From contig JACCYG010000045.1 of NCBI GenBank assembly GCA_013696595.1, positions 1 to 6,247 on the forward strand: 6,247 nt of DNA. The letters run 5' to 3'. How positions within the stretch are numbered: position 1 is the first letter of the stretch; each line of letters opens with the position of its first letter. This document shows, piece by piece, positions 5,856 through 6,247 of this stretch. The notes beneath the pieces are model-generated. The model did no database searches. It was given only the letters and a program-made list of their open reading frames with translations, and was not told where the DNA came from. This stretch comes from Actinomycetota bacterium. GTDB taxonomy: Bacteria; Actinomycetota; Thermoleophilia; Gaiellales; Gaiellaceae. The translations under genes were made by a program, and so were the position numbers.

Positions 5856-6247
5856 CTAGAAGTCTCCGCCGCCGAAGTCGCCGCCTCCGCCGAAGTCTCC
5901 GCCGCCGAAGTCTCCGCCGAAGTCGCCGTCGCCGGAATCCCCACCCTCGTAACCGCCGCCGTACGCGACGGGTGACGCGAACGCGCCGCCGAGCATCGAG
6001 CCGATGAGGATCCCCGGGAAGAGCCCGCCGAAGGGGCTGAAGAAGCCGCCAGCCCAAGGACCATAGGCAGGCCCCGCGTTCCAGTACGGCACTTGCCGAC
6101 CGCCTACCGACACCTCACGCGCCGCCGGCTCGAGGCCGCGCTCGACCATCTGGGCGTCGGCCTCGCACGCAGGCACGAGACGCTGCGAGCCCCATGGGGG
6201 TGTCCACTCGACGTCACGGTCGGAGGGCCCGTGCCGCGGGTCGAAGA
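5856..6247 (-). CDS. Unrecognised protein with Gly-Asp-Phe repeat tail (5' partial)
   Basis: The reading frame is open from the right edge to the TAG at 5856-5858, giving 129 visible C-terminal residues; the start lies outside the window. I do not recognise the family. The visible part begins with a Trp/Pro-rich segment (DVEWTPPWGSQRLVPACEAD), then MVERGLEPAAREVSVGGRQV and PYWNAGPAYGPWAGGFF. A Gly-rich hydrophobic stretch follows (GGLFPGILIGSMLGGAFASPVAYGGG) that could be one membrane segment or a flexible linker. The tail contains five GDF units separated by two to four Gly and ends in DF. The GTG at 6176 has no special support as a start because coding continues upstream. The stop is nine bases from the ferritin GTG, so the two genes are probably co-transcribed. 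Confidence 0.75.
   Translation of the reverse strand, partial: FDPRHGPSDRDVEWTPPWGSQRLVPACEADAQMVERGLEPAAREVSVGGRQVPYWNAGPAYGPWAGGFFSPFGGLFPGILIGSMLGGAFASPVAYGGGYEGGDSGDGDFGGDFGGGDFGGGGDFGGGDF
5859..5933 (-). repeat. Short tandem repeat encoding (G)nDF units
   Basis: The 3' end of the partial gene is an imperfect tandem repeat of 12-15 base units, reading GGCGGCGGAGACTTC or close variants on the minus strand. All units keep frame and encode the GDF repeats with two to four Gly between them. Repeats like this can change copy number by slippage, which would lengthen or shorten the tail without disturbing the frame. Confidence 0.8.

Noticed and set aside
5859..5933. CRISPR-like or other repeat array
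   Set aside because: Units are contiguous, imperfect, in frame and without spacers; they encode the GDF tail.
5856..6176. GTG at 6176 as the true start of the Gly-rich protein
   Set aside because: The same frame stays open to the window edge with similar third-position GC and coherent protein sequence, so the gene is more likely cut by the edge.

Overview
The window is very GC-rich, dense bacterial DNA, most likely from an actinobacterium. This is inferred from four things: the gene order tRNA-Met, rpmG, secE, nusG, rplK, rplA; a ferritin very like mycobacterial BfrB; several GTG starts; and a tRNA with no encoded CCA end. A deep-branching class such as Thermoleophilia would fit, because NusG is only 175 residues and lacks the long N-terminal extension of many Streptomyces-type proteins. 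That placement is a guess and not proven here.

The left half (1-2660, all on the minus strand, read from high to low coordinates) is a translation and secretion operon. An extended -10 promoter (about 2652-2657) lies just upstream of an elongator-type tRNA-Met. It is followed by rpmG (zinc-type L33), secE (start overlapping the rpmG stop as TAGTG), a 166-base gap with a strong hairpin, nusG, a short gap with a palindromic hairpin, rplK, and rplA (ATGA overlap with rplK). Between rplA and the left edge is a second palindrome and then the conserved L10 leader RNA, so rplJ-rplL should begin just outside the window.

The middle (2735-5288) holds a divergent pair whose start codons are separated by only 10 bases. 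The minus gene encodes a three-domain protein: a metallo-beta-lactamase-fold persulfide dioxygenase, a rhodanese-like domain with no catalytic cysteine, and an intact rhodanese. This is the layout of staphylococcal CstB, which oxidises persulfides to thiosulfate. The plus gene encodes a MOT1-family (molybdate/sulfate-type) permease. The arrangement suggests sulfur handling, with the permease possibly moving a sulfur oxyanion, but that link is inference.

The right end (5316-6247, minus strand) holds a BfrB-type ferritin with a complete ferroxidase centre. Nine bases upstream of it ends an unrecognised protein, cut by the window edge, with a Gly-Asp-Phe repeat tail. No insertion sequence, phage gene, CRISPR array or defence gene was seen, and no gene-free stretch exceeds 300 bases.
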